Shown here: positions 11,624 to 23,577 of the stretch, piece by piece
Position numbering within the stretch: position 1 is the first letter of the stretch
Layout of the letters: every line of letters starts with the position of its first letter
From: Aspergillus flavus
Taxonomy: Eukaryota > Ascomycota > Eurotiomycetes > Eurotiales > Aspergillaceae
Assembly: GCF_009017415.1 (NCBI RefSeq)
Contig: NC_092406.1
Span: 868,001 to 932,000, forward strand
Length of the DNA stretch: 64,000 nucleotides
Reading direction: 5' to 3'
Made by a program: the position numbers and the translations under genes
Notes under the pieces: generated by a model
Seen by the model: the letters and a program-made list of their open reading frames with translations, nothing else
The model's database searches: none
Told to the model about the DNA's origin: nothing

Positions 11624-14131
11624 CTTGCTTGAGGACTGGATAGATACAGACTCGATCAACAGTGCTCTCACTTTCTTATATAGATTTTGATTCCAGTCCT
11701 CATACGACTCGCTCCCAAGTTCGGGTTAAAATTATGGGTCTCCAAGGACGTGGTTCTATATTTCCGCACTCGAGCACTCAGCCTCTATGGCCCAACTAAT
11801 TCGAGGTCAGCCTCGTGGTCAGGAAAATTTCCGCACAAATTCCCGCGGGCCAAGAAAAGCGTCATAGGCCATACCTCAAAGAGCTCTTTGCCAATCCATA
11901 ACCGAACAACACTAGCTTGCGCCATCGCGTGGAAGGTGTAGATCAAAAGACTCGCCACCCACCTGTTATTACCGTCTACAGCACCTAAGAATTACGTGAT
12001 TGATAGCTGAGCGCGATTACGCGCAAATTCCATTTCTTATGAAGGTGCCTCCTAAAAAGGATAAACTATTGCGAGGAATTCGCGCATAATCCCGGTCAGC
12101 CCAATCTAGTGCTGGATTATAACATGCCTAACAACGAACGGTACTTCCCTTACAGGGTAGTTCTTGTAGGTATATCCAGGGAATCCTGGCACTTGTCGTA
12201 ACATGTTTAAGAAAGCCCAGGAGGGTATGAGACCGACTCATCGTAATCAGCTAGCTACATCTAGGACGGTTACATGTTTGCACACCAAAATCATTCATTG
12301 CCGATTGGTTGGCCTCCCATGGAAACTGGTCTCTCAAGCCCAAGTGAAGTATGACATTGAACTAAATACATCAATCAACTTCACAACCGCGCAAAACGAA
12401 TAAACCTAACAAGATCTGCAAGAAGCGATATTGGGAACTGCAAGAGGCTTCTGTTTCCCAATCACTCGATGTGTAGTTCTCCGAGTTTGTCACCTGTCAA
12501 TATTAGCTTGCATCGTGACGAACCCGAGGGGACAAACCATGAAATGGGCAAATACAGCTTTTCCATGGGCCTGCTGTATAACCTGGAAGGCCAACAACAG
12601 GAAGGCCCATGCTGCTGATAGCATTGTAGCAGAATGTTTTCTGGAATGAGAAGAGGATGACTTGGGAGATGGTTGGTATACAGCGTGGAACGTGTGGATA
12701 TGGCTATCTTTATACCCTTTATCTGATAGACACGATCCTGCTTCTCCTCCTAACTGCTATCCTCCTTTAGAGGTATATCCGCTGCGTGGAGAGTATGCTA
12801 GTAACGTATCCTTGCCTTCATTCCTTATATCCCTGTCGTGTCCGATATTGAAATTCCTTTAGGACCGAAATATGTCGGCTGGATTGGAGTACCTCGTATC
12901 CAGATGACTCTGGGATATTTTCAATTCCATGCCCATTAGTCTATACAAGTGCTCAGACTCTACCCAATACCGTAATAGCGAATATAAACCTCGTCAAGAT
13001 ATCAAAACTCTTCCATTGCGATCGAGCCAAACAAATATGATGATATCTAAATGTAAGTACCACTCACTGTACGTGTATTCTAGCGTTACTTCGAGCTTTG
13101 TGGTTCCTTATTTGATTTCCGACATCTATTAACTATAACAGTTCAGGTCCACTTTCCTTATTACACCAGGAGCCGGACTCTTGGCATAGGACAAGCAAAT
13201 ATTACTCCCAAGCGGTCCAGTCGATATAAGTACAATTTATATGGCTGTGGTCCCAATGTAACCTCATTTTATTGACAGTTCAAGTTGCCTTGACCACGAG
13301 ATGGTCCCGTATGGAGTCTAGATGAGCCTAGAAGAGTATTTCGGAGGACGTTGTGCCACTTTGAGTGAATATCTAGACCCATAAGCCCTAAGCGAACTTA
13401 GTGAAATTACACCTCACTTCTTAACCTTAACATTAATACTTGGCAAACAATGCTACTGGGCGCGCTAGTAAGCACTGTGATCGTACATTGGCACCAAACA
13501 AACCATCTCTTAGTCGAAACTTGAAACATCTTTACAGCATATGTCCATTGCTCATCCGGAGGATCCCAGATGCCATGTGGGTATTCGGACTGTTGATTAG
13601 TACCATAAGACCCACTCCTAAGACTACAGGACCAGTAATCGTGCCCTCTAGGTCCTTACCTAGGTCTACTGGCATCAAGCATAAGTAAAATAACGCAATC
13701 CGGCCGGACCTGATCAGCTTGGGCTAGCTAAGGTCACATCGGCCTATGTGACATCCTGAATAGGAAAGGTCCGATTGCCTCGCTTACTAGTCAGGTCCAA
13801 CTGAAAATGAGTCCTGCATAAGTATGTCTATTTAGATATTAGGGTGAGGTCAGCTGGTTTGCGAAGGTGGGGTGTAATCATAGCGCATATAAGAAGTAAT
13901 TTTAGATCCTTGCTTATAGTTTGGCGATTGCTCCATTAAGGGTCTTGAGGCGATCCGGCTCGGACCGACCGGTCGAATTCCTTCCTAATTCGGCCTAGTG
14001 TTATAGGTCGGCCCAGATTTGAAGCTTGAGCCGTTGCAACGTGGGGCCATAATCAATATATATCATGGTTAGGCGTCGAGGAAATCGATTTTGTCGCCTC
14101 GAGTGCACTATAGTGCGTTGAGAAAGGGAAA
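11624..14131. other. 2.5 kb gene-free region
   Basis: Only short reading frames without recognisable homology or intron logic. Contains GCGC words near 12.0-12.1 kb. Between 13.6 and 14.05 kb there are stretches rich in CGGCC/GGTCGG words, perhaps old transposon sequence. No terminal repeats or target duplications could be assigned. Confidence 0.5.
12011..12110. repeat. Second GCGC-word cluster
   Basis: GCGCGATT (12011), GCGCAAATT (12021-12029) and AATTCGCGC near 12079, followed by CCCGGTCAG. The words resemble those of the 8881-8994 cluster. Confidence 0.4.
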
Positions 14132-15388
14132 ATGGATGCCGATTCTGGGCCTTATCTGCGACTAGCAGAACAGAGTCAACAGTTAGAGAGAACCTATCTA
14201 CCTGATGAAGTAACAGCTAACACACCTGACTCGACAGGTCTGATACACCGGTGGTTTCGCTAGAGCTGAAGGCCCCTGAAACGCTGTTCTTAGAGTCACC
14301 TTTGGCCCTTGAAGTGATCCTACGCCGAAATGATACCGACCCTCGCTCATGTATCTTCTATTGGCCTCCTGATATCGCTGCTCGGTTTGTTCTACTCCGC
14401 CACACCTCCCATGGCCTGGAAAGGGTTGAGGTAGCCGAGAGGAGGTCAGAAGCACCTGATGTACTTTATGTGGGTGACTGGCGTCAGTATCTGTTTGAAC
14501 TTCAGCCTCATGAGAGTTCTCGTTATCTAGAGTTACTACATTCATATCGCCGTGTGCTCAGACCGGGTGAGAGATACGAGCTCCTCTGGCCTGGGGCCAA
14601 GACATGTATCTGGGATTGGGGAGATATTCAAGATCACTTGGATATGGAATTGAGAAGGCGAGAGTCGTGTATTTCTATTGTGGGCGGCTCTAATATCTCG
14701 TTTACTGTTGAGGAAGGGGAGCGAACCTTCCCATCTCCCGAGCCTTCGCCGCCCAGTGAGCCGTTGTCCAGAGTGTATGTTTGCACCCTCTCCACCCAAG
14801 TCCTCTTACCTTTCTTTTTTGGAGGCTGATTGTATATGAGGCGGGCATAGCCCAGGAGCTCCGGTCCTCAGTCTGAATATTGAGTGCTCTCCAACCTTCG
14901 CGAAGGATCAGTCAAAAAAGGCAACAGTGCATGTCATCTATCATTCGTCATGTAAAGGCCCGGACGACTCGACTCCAATTACCTTCCATACCGTCAACTT
15001 GCTCTCCGGTAACCTTCAGCGGCGGCGTGGTCAGAACTGGGAATACTTCGAATCCGAGGAGATGCCATACCAGATTTACGATGATCCAGATATTGAGGTT
15101 ACTCCTGGCCGACATGCTGACTTTATCAGTCTTCAGCCGGGAGAACAGTGGACTCGCACGGATGGTCTGGAACTTCCTTCTGACATCGACATAGGAGAAG
15201 TCTTTAAGTACGAATTCAGCGATCGAGTCATTGACTGGTGGGACTGGGGTATGAAGGAAGATCATTTGCAGAACACAGTGAAACTACCCTGCTGGGTCAA
15301 GGATGATGTCGTTGAACCTAGGGATAATGAGGGGCGACCAGCTATCGTGGTACCAGCGAGCAATGTTGTAGAGTTCACTATAGTGTGA
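14132..15388 (+). CDS. Hypothetical protein with an internally duplicated domain
   Basis: Family not recognised. Three exons join in phase: 14132-14181, 14238-14774 and 14851-15388 (1125 nt, 374 aa), with introns of 56 and 76 nt. The start chosen is MDADSGPYLR at 14132 because it joins in phase through GTTAGA..GACAG to the long frame. The protein is two copies of one ~170-residue module. Copy 1 runs from VVSLELKAPETLF to GGSNISFTVEEG, copy 2 from VLSLNIECSPTF to ASNVVEFTIV. Each contains a PGE.....L.LP/WPG segment followed by a WDWG aromatic motif and an acidic stretch. There is no signal peptide or membrane segment, so it is probably cytosolic. Confidence 0.75.
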
Positions 15389-15629
15389 TTAGCGGCAATA
15401 TTAGTACGCGCTAGGGCATTAAATGCGACCCTGAGACAGTGAAATTACATGATCCATAACCTCCAATAAGATGTTGCGGGTGGAGCCCTCTAGGCCCTAT
15501 ACTGGCATCACACTAATCCCAAGGAGAAGTGGTGTTGTATTGCTATATAATCAATCTCATGTCTGCTAATTTCCCCTGTCTTTTTGTTTGTCTTCCTCCT
15601 AGAATATACCGAGAAGGGACGCTGTAACC

Positions 15630-16540
15630 ATGAGTTCCGCCGTTTCGAACTGGCTCCGCATGTGAGTTACACTTCATGTTTATCGAACTAGAATCTAATT
15701 GTTCCAGCCTGCTACTCATCCTTTCCATCTTCTCCTTCCTGCCACAACTACGTCGCCTCCATCAAAATGGGGACTCGACTGGTGTTTCCCTCACCTACTT
15801 GCTTTGCAATGTGATAAGCGCAACCGAACAGCTTACCATCTCCTTCTCTTATATTTTCATAGCACAGAGCTCTGACTTTTTCATACACAACCCGCCTAAT
15901 GTTGGGGATTGGCTGAATTTGCTCCAGTTGGCCGTAACCTGGGGTTTATCGTCTACACTGTAAGGACACATCAAGACACGAAATGATAGATACTAATCCG
16001 CTAAGGTTCTTCTTCGCTATATCCTACTCCCCAGCTTGCGTCCGCCGCAAAGCCTTCATCGTAGGAATATACATCGCATTCCTATCTCTTTCTCTCCTTG
16101 CCGCCATTCTTTGTGTCCTAGCAGATCCCTGCGGAGCGAACTGTGGAAGCCAACGCTGGGATTATGGAATATTTCTAGGTTCACACTTGATCTTCGTCAA
16201 TCCCGTCGTGACTCTACTCGCTATCGCAGCATTACCTGCCCAACTTCGAGAACTTAAGTGGCACGGACATGCAGCGTTAAGCCTTACCGGATTAGCGAGC
16301 CAAGCCGTGATATTCGCGGTGCTGAGTTTGAGCTGGGTTTTTCGTGTGCGGCTTTATTATAATCTGTCAGATTTCTTTAGGACATGGGGCTCTTTCACTA
16401 GCTGGTACCAGCTTGTTGGCTGGGCGGCCGTTGATCATTTGGTTTTTGCGGTGGTGCAGGGAATCTTATTCTTGATTGTGTTAAAAAGGAAGAGGACGGT
16501 GACAGCAGAAGGGGAGAATGAACCCTTATTGAGTCATTAA
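15630..16540 (+). CDS. PQ-loop repeat membrane protein
   Basis: Membrane protein of 272 aa from exons 15630-15661, 15708-15959 and 16006-16540, with two 46 nt introns, the second with a TACTAAT branch site. A PQ-loop signature is near residues 20-45: FLPQLRRLHQNGDSTGVSL. About seven hydrophobic helices follow. The C-terminus ends in an acidic ENEPLLSH, a dileucine-like sorting signal. PQ-loop proteins include vacuolar and lysosomal amino-acid exporters and SWEET/KDEL-receptor relatives, so vacuolar transport is plausible but not shown. Only one clear PQ motif is seen. Confidence 0.85.
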
Positions 16541-16813
16541 GTAGCATATTTGCTGTGTCTCAAATTATACTGTACCATGGTGGGTACTGTTTGATGTCGT
16601 GGTTGTCATCGCTTGACAGCTGCGGCACATCATTTATTCCATCTAAGTAGTCTCTCAACTGTCAGGAATATCACTTAGGACGAGGCGTGGTCGGGAATAG
16701 CCGGGGCTGCGGTAGCCCCCAGTACCCAATAAATATAATATACTGACCAGCCTAGTGTCTGTGATTGTATCCTTCCGTTTTCCTTCTTTACTCCTGTCAA
16801 AGTATTCTGAAAG

Positions 16814-17998
16814 ATGGCTTCACTGTCGTTAGATGATATGCCAGTAGAGCTGATTGAGGTCATTGTTAATTTTCTTGATTTTCAAAACCTGTGCTCTTCG
16901 TTTAACTGCACACAACATTGCAGAGAAATCATCGAGTAGCAAATTTCGTAAATATTTGAAAGCGAAGAAACTGCGCATCACAAGAGCCCCATAGGAGATT
17001 TTGCTCGCTTCACCCAACCAGGCCACGTTGGTTGCCTACTCCAACAGCTTATTCTACAGTACAATGCGATGCCAAACTCCGAAGATTTCGATGGGAGCTT
17101 TGATGCGGTTAAGTTACTAGTGCAAGGGATGGAGAACCTGCGCAACAATACTTCCCATGGCTGCTTGGTATCCCTGTCTCTTTCCCTTCATGGACTAGAG
17201 GATACAGATCCAGATGACCGCTATGAGGCCGAGGCAAAACTAGTTGAAATTACTATGCTGGCACTCAGCAGCAGCAAACTGCCGGTGCAGATGCTGGATA
17301 TTTTCACCGATTCTTGCTCTCACCTTACCTCGAGTCTCTGTGCCTTGGTGTGCGGTGAAATTATGGCAACTATGAAAAAAGTGAATTTGTCATCCTCATT
17401 CAGGGGATGCCAAAGATTATCTTTACGCTTGTCACACTGCTTTTGGGATATTGACGAGGAATTTTACTCTCCACTATCATTTGAATAAGCTAGAGAATAT
17501 ACTATATTTATCTGTGATTTCCTGAACATGTTCCCTGTGCTAGAGGAGCTTTACTTGGTCTGGGAATATCAATATCTCGCCCCCAGCAATGCTCTGGATG
17601 AACAAGAACATTTCTTCGATAGAATTGCAGATTCTTGTGAATTCCCATTTCTCAAGAAGTGCACTCTCCAAAATATTCGTACTTCTGAGCCGGCCTTGCT
17701 TCTATTTCTCCACAAGGTTCAATTGATAAGTCTCTGGATGAAGAAGGTGTTTATAACCAATGGTCAATTTGAGTCCATTTTCAATTACCTATCTACTTCA
17801 ATGCCGAATTTGGAATACTCGCATCTCTATCAGTTGTTCCATGAACTAGGCACGGTCTATTTCAACGCATCTATCGAACGCCGAATTTCGGGAACAAGAG
17901 ACGCAAGAAACCGGGGACCTATTTCCATTACATGTATAGGAGCTGATGCAAGGAGACTGGTGAAAACCACTGATCTGTGTCGTATGACCAGGAGCTGA
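16814..17998 (+). pseudogene. F-box / leucine-rich-type protein, decayed
   Basis: The N-terminus (16814) reads as an F-box: MPVELIEVIVNFLDFQNLC. The frame then has to shift by one base near 16890 to give LRLTAHNIAEKSSSSKFRKY, and shift back near 16990 to give GDFARFTQPGHVGCLLQQL. The original frame then continues to a TAA at 17486-17488, and sequence on the other side of it (FLNMFPVLEELYLVWEY) continues in frame to a stop at 17998. No GT..AG intron explains these breaks. It is therefore probably a pseudogene with two compensating indels and one nonsense codon. Sequencing error is possible for the indels but unlikely for all three lesions. Confidence 0.7.
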
Positions 17999-18503
17999 TG
18001 TATGGCATCCTTTTCTCTATAAATAGCGCCCACATCTTTGGTTTACGGGTTATCAATGACGTACATGACACTCAAAGCAATTCCATCTAACTATGTTACG
18101 CCTCAATGGAGGAACGGGTTTTTTGTTTCTTTCTCATTCGATAAAAACGCACGTCCATTCATAGTGCTCGAAGGAGGCTACGTACCAGCGGTGGATTGAT
18201 CCAACTCATGTTGTGGAATGAATCGATTTGGGGAAATGCCTACACGTTCACTTAGGTTATCTATATACTCATTTAAGTATTCGGAATCTCTCTATTACTG
18301 GTGTCTTATGTTTATTCGCGTTCCACACTAACAAGTACTCATCCCCGGGAAATGCTCCACTTCACCAAATGACTGTCTCCACACGCCGTCTGCCGCAAAT
18401 ATCTCTGATTGGCAATTGCAATTTCTATTTGAGAAAGAGTTCTACGAGAACCATATTGACAACTTAGGCCTACCATATTCAAACCCCAACCAGAAACAAG
18501 TAG
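17999..18503. other. Gene-free spacer
   Basis: No coding or RNA feature recognised in these 505 bases between the F-box relic and the M20 gene end. Confidence 0.5.
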
Positions 18504-19844
18504 TTAGCGCGAACCCCCCTTCGTCACCGAAAACGCCCCCTTCACATCCTGGTAAAACTCCTCGTCGACCAGAACCCTCCACCCAGTCATGGCCATCGCT
18601 TTACCAGCCAGAACAGCCCTCCCATGTGCCTCATCACCCGCAGCAGCAGCAGTAAAATCTCGTGTATGATTCTTAGCACCATTACTAACCGGAATGCCGA
18701 CAACAGCGTGCAGAGCCGGCATAATTTGCGACACATTCCCCTGATCGGTAGACCCAGCCATCAAGTCATCATGAGTCGCCAGAACCGTTACTCCCTGATC
18801 TTCCATGCACTCCGCGAAACCCTTACAGAGCGGTGGATTCACGACAAGATCACCGTAGATTTGATCTTCCTCGAGTTCAATTTTGCATCCAGTGGCGAGG
18901 GCTCCCGCTTCCAGACACTGGCGTACCCGAGCACCGAGCTGTCGTGTTCTTTCCATTGTACGGCTGCGAATGGTGTATCTTGTGCGGGTGAGTTCGGGTA
19001 TGGCATTGGTGATGCTAGGTGCTTGGAGAATGGCCCCGTGTACTCTTTCGTCGGGGCGGAGTTGCTGTCGTAACATGGAGATGTTGTTGTAGGCGGCTAC
19101 CACGGCATCGAGGGCATTGATACCTTCCCAGGGACTGACCGCAGCATGGGCACTAACGCCGTGATACACAGCGGTGATGTCATAACAAGAGATTGATGCT
19201 TGGCCTGCAATACCTAATATATTGTGTGGGGTGAGTTCTTCGTCCGAGATAGGGTGCCTTCATGGGTCAGCTTATCCCAGAAATGAGGGGTAGTCGCGAT
19301 ATCATACATCATCAGAGATACATCGGCCTTTTCGTAAGCTCCCGCCCGAATGAGGTCGATTTTACCTCCACCTTCTTCTTCGGCGGGTGTTCCCAGTAAC
19401 TGTGCCTGTCCTGGAAGATTGAACTTCTGAATCGCGAAAGCCAGGGCCAAAAACGCGGTGACACTCGCGGTCGCGATGAGGTTGTGGCCGCATGCATGTC
19501 CGATTCCAGGCAAGGCATCGTATTCGGCGTTGAAATTGACACAGCGCCCGGCAGGATCACCGACGCGCGATTCAAATGCCGTCTTCAAGCCGTACGCATG
19601 GCGATCAGTTGGGATACCTTGGGATTCAAGGAATTTACATAGAACATCATGGGCTTGATACTCTTTGTAGGCCAACTCTGGGTTTCCGTGGATCTAGAAT
19701 TATTGTCAGAATTTGCCAAACCGGATGTCGGCATCATGTGACGGAAAATATTACCTTAAGATTCAACTCCCGCAAAGAAGGCTGCAACCCCGCGATATAT
19801 TCATCGATCGCCTTCTGGACTACTTGCTTAGTTATCGCCGTCAT
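18504..19844 (-). CDS. M20-family amidohydrolase, apparent frameshift
   Basis: Predicted zinc amidohydrolase of the M20D aminoacylase / amidobenzoyl-glutamate hydrolase type, cleaving N-acyl or amide bonds in the cytosol. Exon 1 is 19844-19755 (30 aa); a 61 nt intron (19694-19754) leads to IHGNPELAYKEYQAHDVL. Metal ligands are visible in NAEYDALPGIGHACGHN and the catalytic glutamate in GTPAEEEGGGK. The dimerisation lid has SAHAAVSPWEGINALDA. After SRTKNSPHTI (about 19222) the frame hits a stop, while homologous sequence (GIAGQASISCYDITAVYHG) continues one base out of frame. No GT donor fits, so one base seems lost in CACACAATAT. The gene is divergent to the amidase. Confidence 0.8.
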
Positions 19845-20362
19845 TCTTTTTTTTCTTATTGCCAAGTTTTGTTGTGAACTTAGTTTTCCTTCCAGATTTA
19901 GGAAGAAGAAAACTTCCCACAAGCTAATTTGTATTACGCTGGGTGGGCTCCGATCGGATGCAACATTACTCGGATAGATCCCCTGCTCATGACTTAGGGC
20001 TCGGATAGCCCCCTGACTGCATCCTGGATGATAAACCACTCAACGGATGAACTCGAAACCGGTGATGTTCGGTTATCCACCTGTGGCTCACTAATTTATG
20101 GCAATCTGGCCAACCCCGCACGCTTAGACTTGCTTATTTTCTCTCGTTGTTGTGGGTCCTGGACTGGGGTGTCCGAGCCAATCTCAGGAGCTGAAGGGCT
20201 TAGATATACTTCGCACGCGCAAAAGTCTATGATTGGCTGGCAGGGCATCTCCAAAGCAAGAAGTAACTACAGCGGGGTTTACGCTGGGGTATAAATAACG
20301 CTGTTCAGTCGATTGTTAAACATGTAGATTGATCAACTTTCCTCATTATAACAGAAGTAACC
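19845..20362. promoter_or_regulatory. Divergent promoter of M20 amidohydrolase and amidase
   Basis: The only upstream region for both genes. It contains a perfect 10 bp palindrome TCCGATCGGA (19949-19958, CCG-N2-CGG), two copies of CTCGGATAG (19969-19977 and 20000-20008), and a TATAAATA box at 20290-20297, about 66 nt before the amidase ATG. CCG/CGG pairs are typical half-sites of Zn2Cys6 dimers, and such a gene lies next to the amidase. Binding is inferred only. Confidence 0.5.
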
Positions 20363-22099
20363 ATGACCATCCCCGATTGGCAACAGAAAGCTGCGGCTAA
20401 GCAAGCCGAAGCTGCTGCGAAAATTCCCAAAGAATGGCGAGTATCAGCAAGTATCCTAGAGAACCTCGACAATGAGCAAGAAGTCTTGACCATCCCTCAA
20501 CGGTGCGGTATCCTCTCTCCTAAAGAGCTGGAGATCACAGAAACCGTTGATGCTACTACTCTACGAGACAAGCTTGCTGCCCGAGAGCTCACAGCAGTTG
20601 AGGTCACGACTGCATTTTGCAAGCGCGCCGCCATAGCGCAACAAATTACTTCCTGCTTGACGGAGACCATGTTTCCACAAGCACTGGCACGGGCTAAAGA
20701 GCTGGACGAGTACCTTCAGACAACTGGAAAACCGATGGGTCCACTGCACGGCGTGCCAATCAGTCTGAAAGAAACATTCAATGTCCAAGGCGTGCACTCC
20801 TCCCTCGGTCTGGTCTCGTTCCTTGACCGACCCGAGGCCTCCCACAACTCCGCATTAGTGGAGATCCTCTTAGCAGCGGGCGCTGTTCTATACGTCAAGA
20901 CCAACGTACCCCAAACGATGATGACAGCCGATTCCGAGAACAATGTATTCGGCCGTGTTCTGAACCCACACCGCCGCAACATAACTGCAGGCGGGAGCAG
21001 TGGCGGAGAGGGAGCGCTCATAGCCTTGCGTGGATCTCTCCTAGGTATTGGGACCGATATCGCCGGCTCCATCCGCATTCCGGCGTTGTGCTGTGGTACG
21101 TTTGGCTTCAAGCCTAGTGTCGGTCGCGTGCCGTACGCGGGCCAGGCGAGTGCGGCCCGTCCGGGCATGGCGGGCATCGCGCCAGTGGCGGGGCCATTGT
21201 GTTATTCCGCTCGTGACGCAGAGCTTCTCCTGCGCGTGGTTATGGAGGCGCCTGTTGATGACCTCGACGACAATGTTCTTGGCTTCCCCTGGATAGAACC
21301 GGCTCCCCTAGCTGCCCCGACCCTGACTATCGGAGTTCTTCCTGAGGACCCACAGGTTCCCTTGCATCCGAATATGCAGCGCACCTTGAAAACAGCAGTT
21401 GAAAGGCTCGCAGCGGCTGGCCATCGTATCGTGGACCTCTCGGGTCAGATCCAATGTATCAAAGAAGCGTCTGATATATCGTTCCGATTCTTCCGCATTG
21501 ATCCGGACCAAACACAGGTGAAGTACGTCTCGAGCAGTGGAGAACCGTTCATCAAATCCCTGCGTTACACGTACAATCTGAAGGGTGACGACCCAGAACC
21601 AACATTGCGTGATCTGTTCGATCTGAATGTGGAACGGGCTAAAGTGGCGGCGATTATGCGCCGTTTATACGTCGAGAATAAACTCGACGTGATCATTGGG
21701 CCCGGAAACCAGAGCTGTGCTGGGCCCCATGATACCTATGGAATTCCGGTGTACACAGTCCTGGCAAACTTAGTTGATGTAAGTGTTTGTCATTTCCTGT
21801 CAGTGGAGTTGGAGCTAAGCGTATAAAAATAGTATCCAGCCTGTGTGATTCCTTTCGGAAAAGCTAACGAAGTTGCTGATGTGGAATACGTGCGAGATGT
21901 TGCGTATATCCCTCCATGTAAGAATTTCAATTGCAGTTATGAGCCACTTAGGAATCCTATATTGACCATTATAGACTGCCCGAAAGAGGTCGAGAACGCC
22001 CCCTGCCACGTGCAGCTCATTGGTCGGCGACTGAAGGATGAAAGGTTGATGCAGCATGCCAAGATCGTCGAGAGCGTGCTTGCAAGCAAATCGACATGA
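20363..22099 (+). CDS. Amidase (AmdS-type, amidase signature family)
   Basis: Hydrolyses a carboxylic amide to acid and ammonia in the cytosol, typically supplying nitrogen. Exons 20363-21778, 21833-21917 and 21975-22099 total 1626 nt (541 aa), matching the size of fungal acetamidase-type enzymes. The Ser-cisSer-Lys triad is visible: Lys136 in GVPISLKETF, cis-Ser213 in AGGSSGGEGAL and nucleophile Ser236 in GTDIAGSIRIPA. The family's CCGTFGFKPS segment follows. The C-terminal end (CHVQLIGRRLKDERL) is restored only by the second splice. Neighbours are the divergent M20 amidohydrolase and a convergent Zn2Cys6 gene. The exact amide cannot be read from sequence. Confidence 0.94.
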
Positions 22100-22157
22100 G
22101 GTTGGAACGCAAGAGGTGGCATTGATCAAGGGCATAGCAGATAGTAGCAGATAACAA

Positions 22158-23577
22158 TCAAATTCCTTTCACTAGCATGTGTAGTCGGTGTACCAACGAC
22201 GTAGTCCTCTCAACCTTCGGCGTGGCCCAGATTGCCTTGAGCCGGTTGCGTAGTCGCATAGCTTGTCCGTGCTGTCTGTGAGCTAGTGAAGAGATCTTGC
22301 TCTCGGCAATGTATTGTTCGTTGGCTGTGGTTGCAATGGATCCCAGTACTGCTACGGGCCACAGCGAAAAGCCGAGGAGATACTGGTTGACGTTCAAGGA
22401 GTCCAAAATAGAGAAGCCGGCCGGGGATAAGTGAGAAATCTGCTCTGTAGCCTCGGCAGTGGATAATACTGGATCAACCTTGAGTAACAATATTCGCATG
22501 GTTAGCAGGTACAAATTCATGGTGAGGCTGCCGTCATTCAAATGTCGGTCGTAGTGCAAGAGATTGGTTAACAGGTGAGAATAGGTCTGAATCTCGGTAT
22601 TATTCAAAGGACGTATACTACGAGCCAGTCGTGTAACGTCCGCAATAAGAAGGAAAAACGGATAGGATGCGTCTAGGATAGGTTGTAGCGTTGGAGGGGG
22701 AAGCTCGCTGAAATATCGCGCAAGGTCCATGGTAGGGTTCACACGCTGCAATGTATCGAGTGATGGCTCAAATAGCATCATAAGTGTGCTGTGGTACAAG
22801 AATGACTCCACACAAACACGTTCGAAGATATCAACTTGCTTGAGCCCCGACGAGCTTCGTCGAGACAGTATCACTCCGGCAGCGGTCGCATGTAATCCAA
22901 TGTTGGGTGTTGCGCCAGGGCGAAGATTCTAAACATCAATCAGCTTCATTGTAGAGCAGTGAATCGACTTTATTACCTCCATAACACAAAGAAGGATTGT
23001 CGAAGCCAAGATGGCATCTTCATTAGCAGCATCGACGGCATGTGCCATGCGACTTCGTAGGCCATGCAGCGAGAAAAGGTAACTTTCCAAGGCCAACGTT
23101 TCGTCTTCTCGATATACAGCGGCAATTCCAATCATGATTGCCATCAATGGAGGAAACTCCAGTGCCAGGTGAAGCATATATGTTTGATCGTTGTACTCTG
23201 TAGCACAGTTCTGCCGAACCATACCTGGCAGCACCACAGTGGCAAAATGGGTATACATGTCAATATGTTCCTCTGGTCGGAACGTCGGGTAACGGATGTC
23301 GATACCCGGAATGCCATTTATCATATTGTACGGCCTTGTGACTCGTCTCCTACGATCAAGAGGTTGACTGTTTGGCGAGGGCCAAGTGCATTTGAGGCCT
23401 TTCCTCGCACAGCCTCCGCATTGAGGTCGGTTTTCATCGCATTTCTTTCGGCGACTGCGGCCTGCTTGCTATAAGCCTTCTTCCTCTTTTTCGGTTGTTC
23501 AGTGTGTTATTTAACCTACATTCTAGACAGCCTGTCCGGGTGCGTAGTTTCGCTTTGGTCGTGTAGCTCAGCTGCAT
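22158..23577 (-). CDS. Zn2Cys6 transcription factor, likely regulator of the amidase module
   Basis: A 437 aa regulator from exons 23577-23520, 23461-22977 and 22928-22158 (1314 nt). The intron at 23462-23519 splits the zinc cluster: exon 1 ends TGCLE+T and exon 2 resumes GC, giving C-x2-C-x6-C-x6-C-x2-C-x6-C from TGCLECRSRRKKCDENRPQC onward, near residues 17-44. The rest matches the short fungal-specific domain type (Fungal_trans_2) with helical segments to the C-terminus. It is convergent with the amidase, 59 bp apart. Control of the amidase/M20 promoter is inferred from position and from CCG/CGG sites there. Confidence 0.9.
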
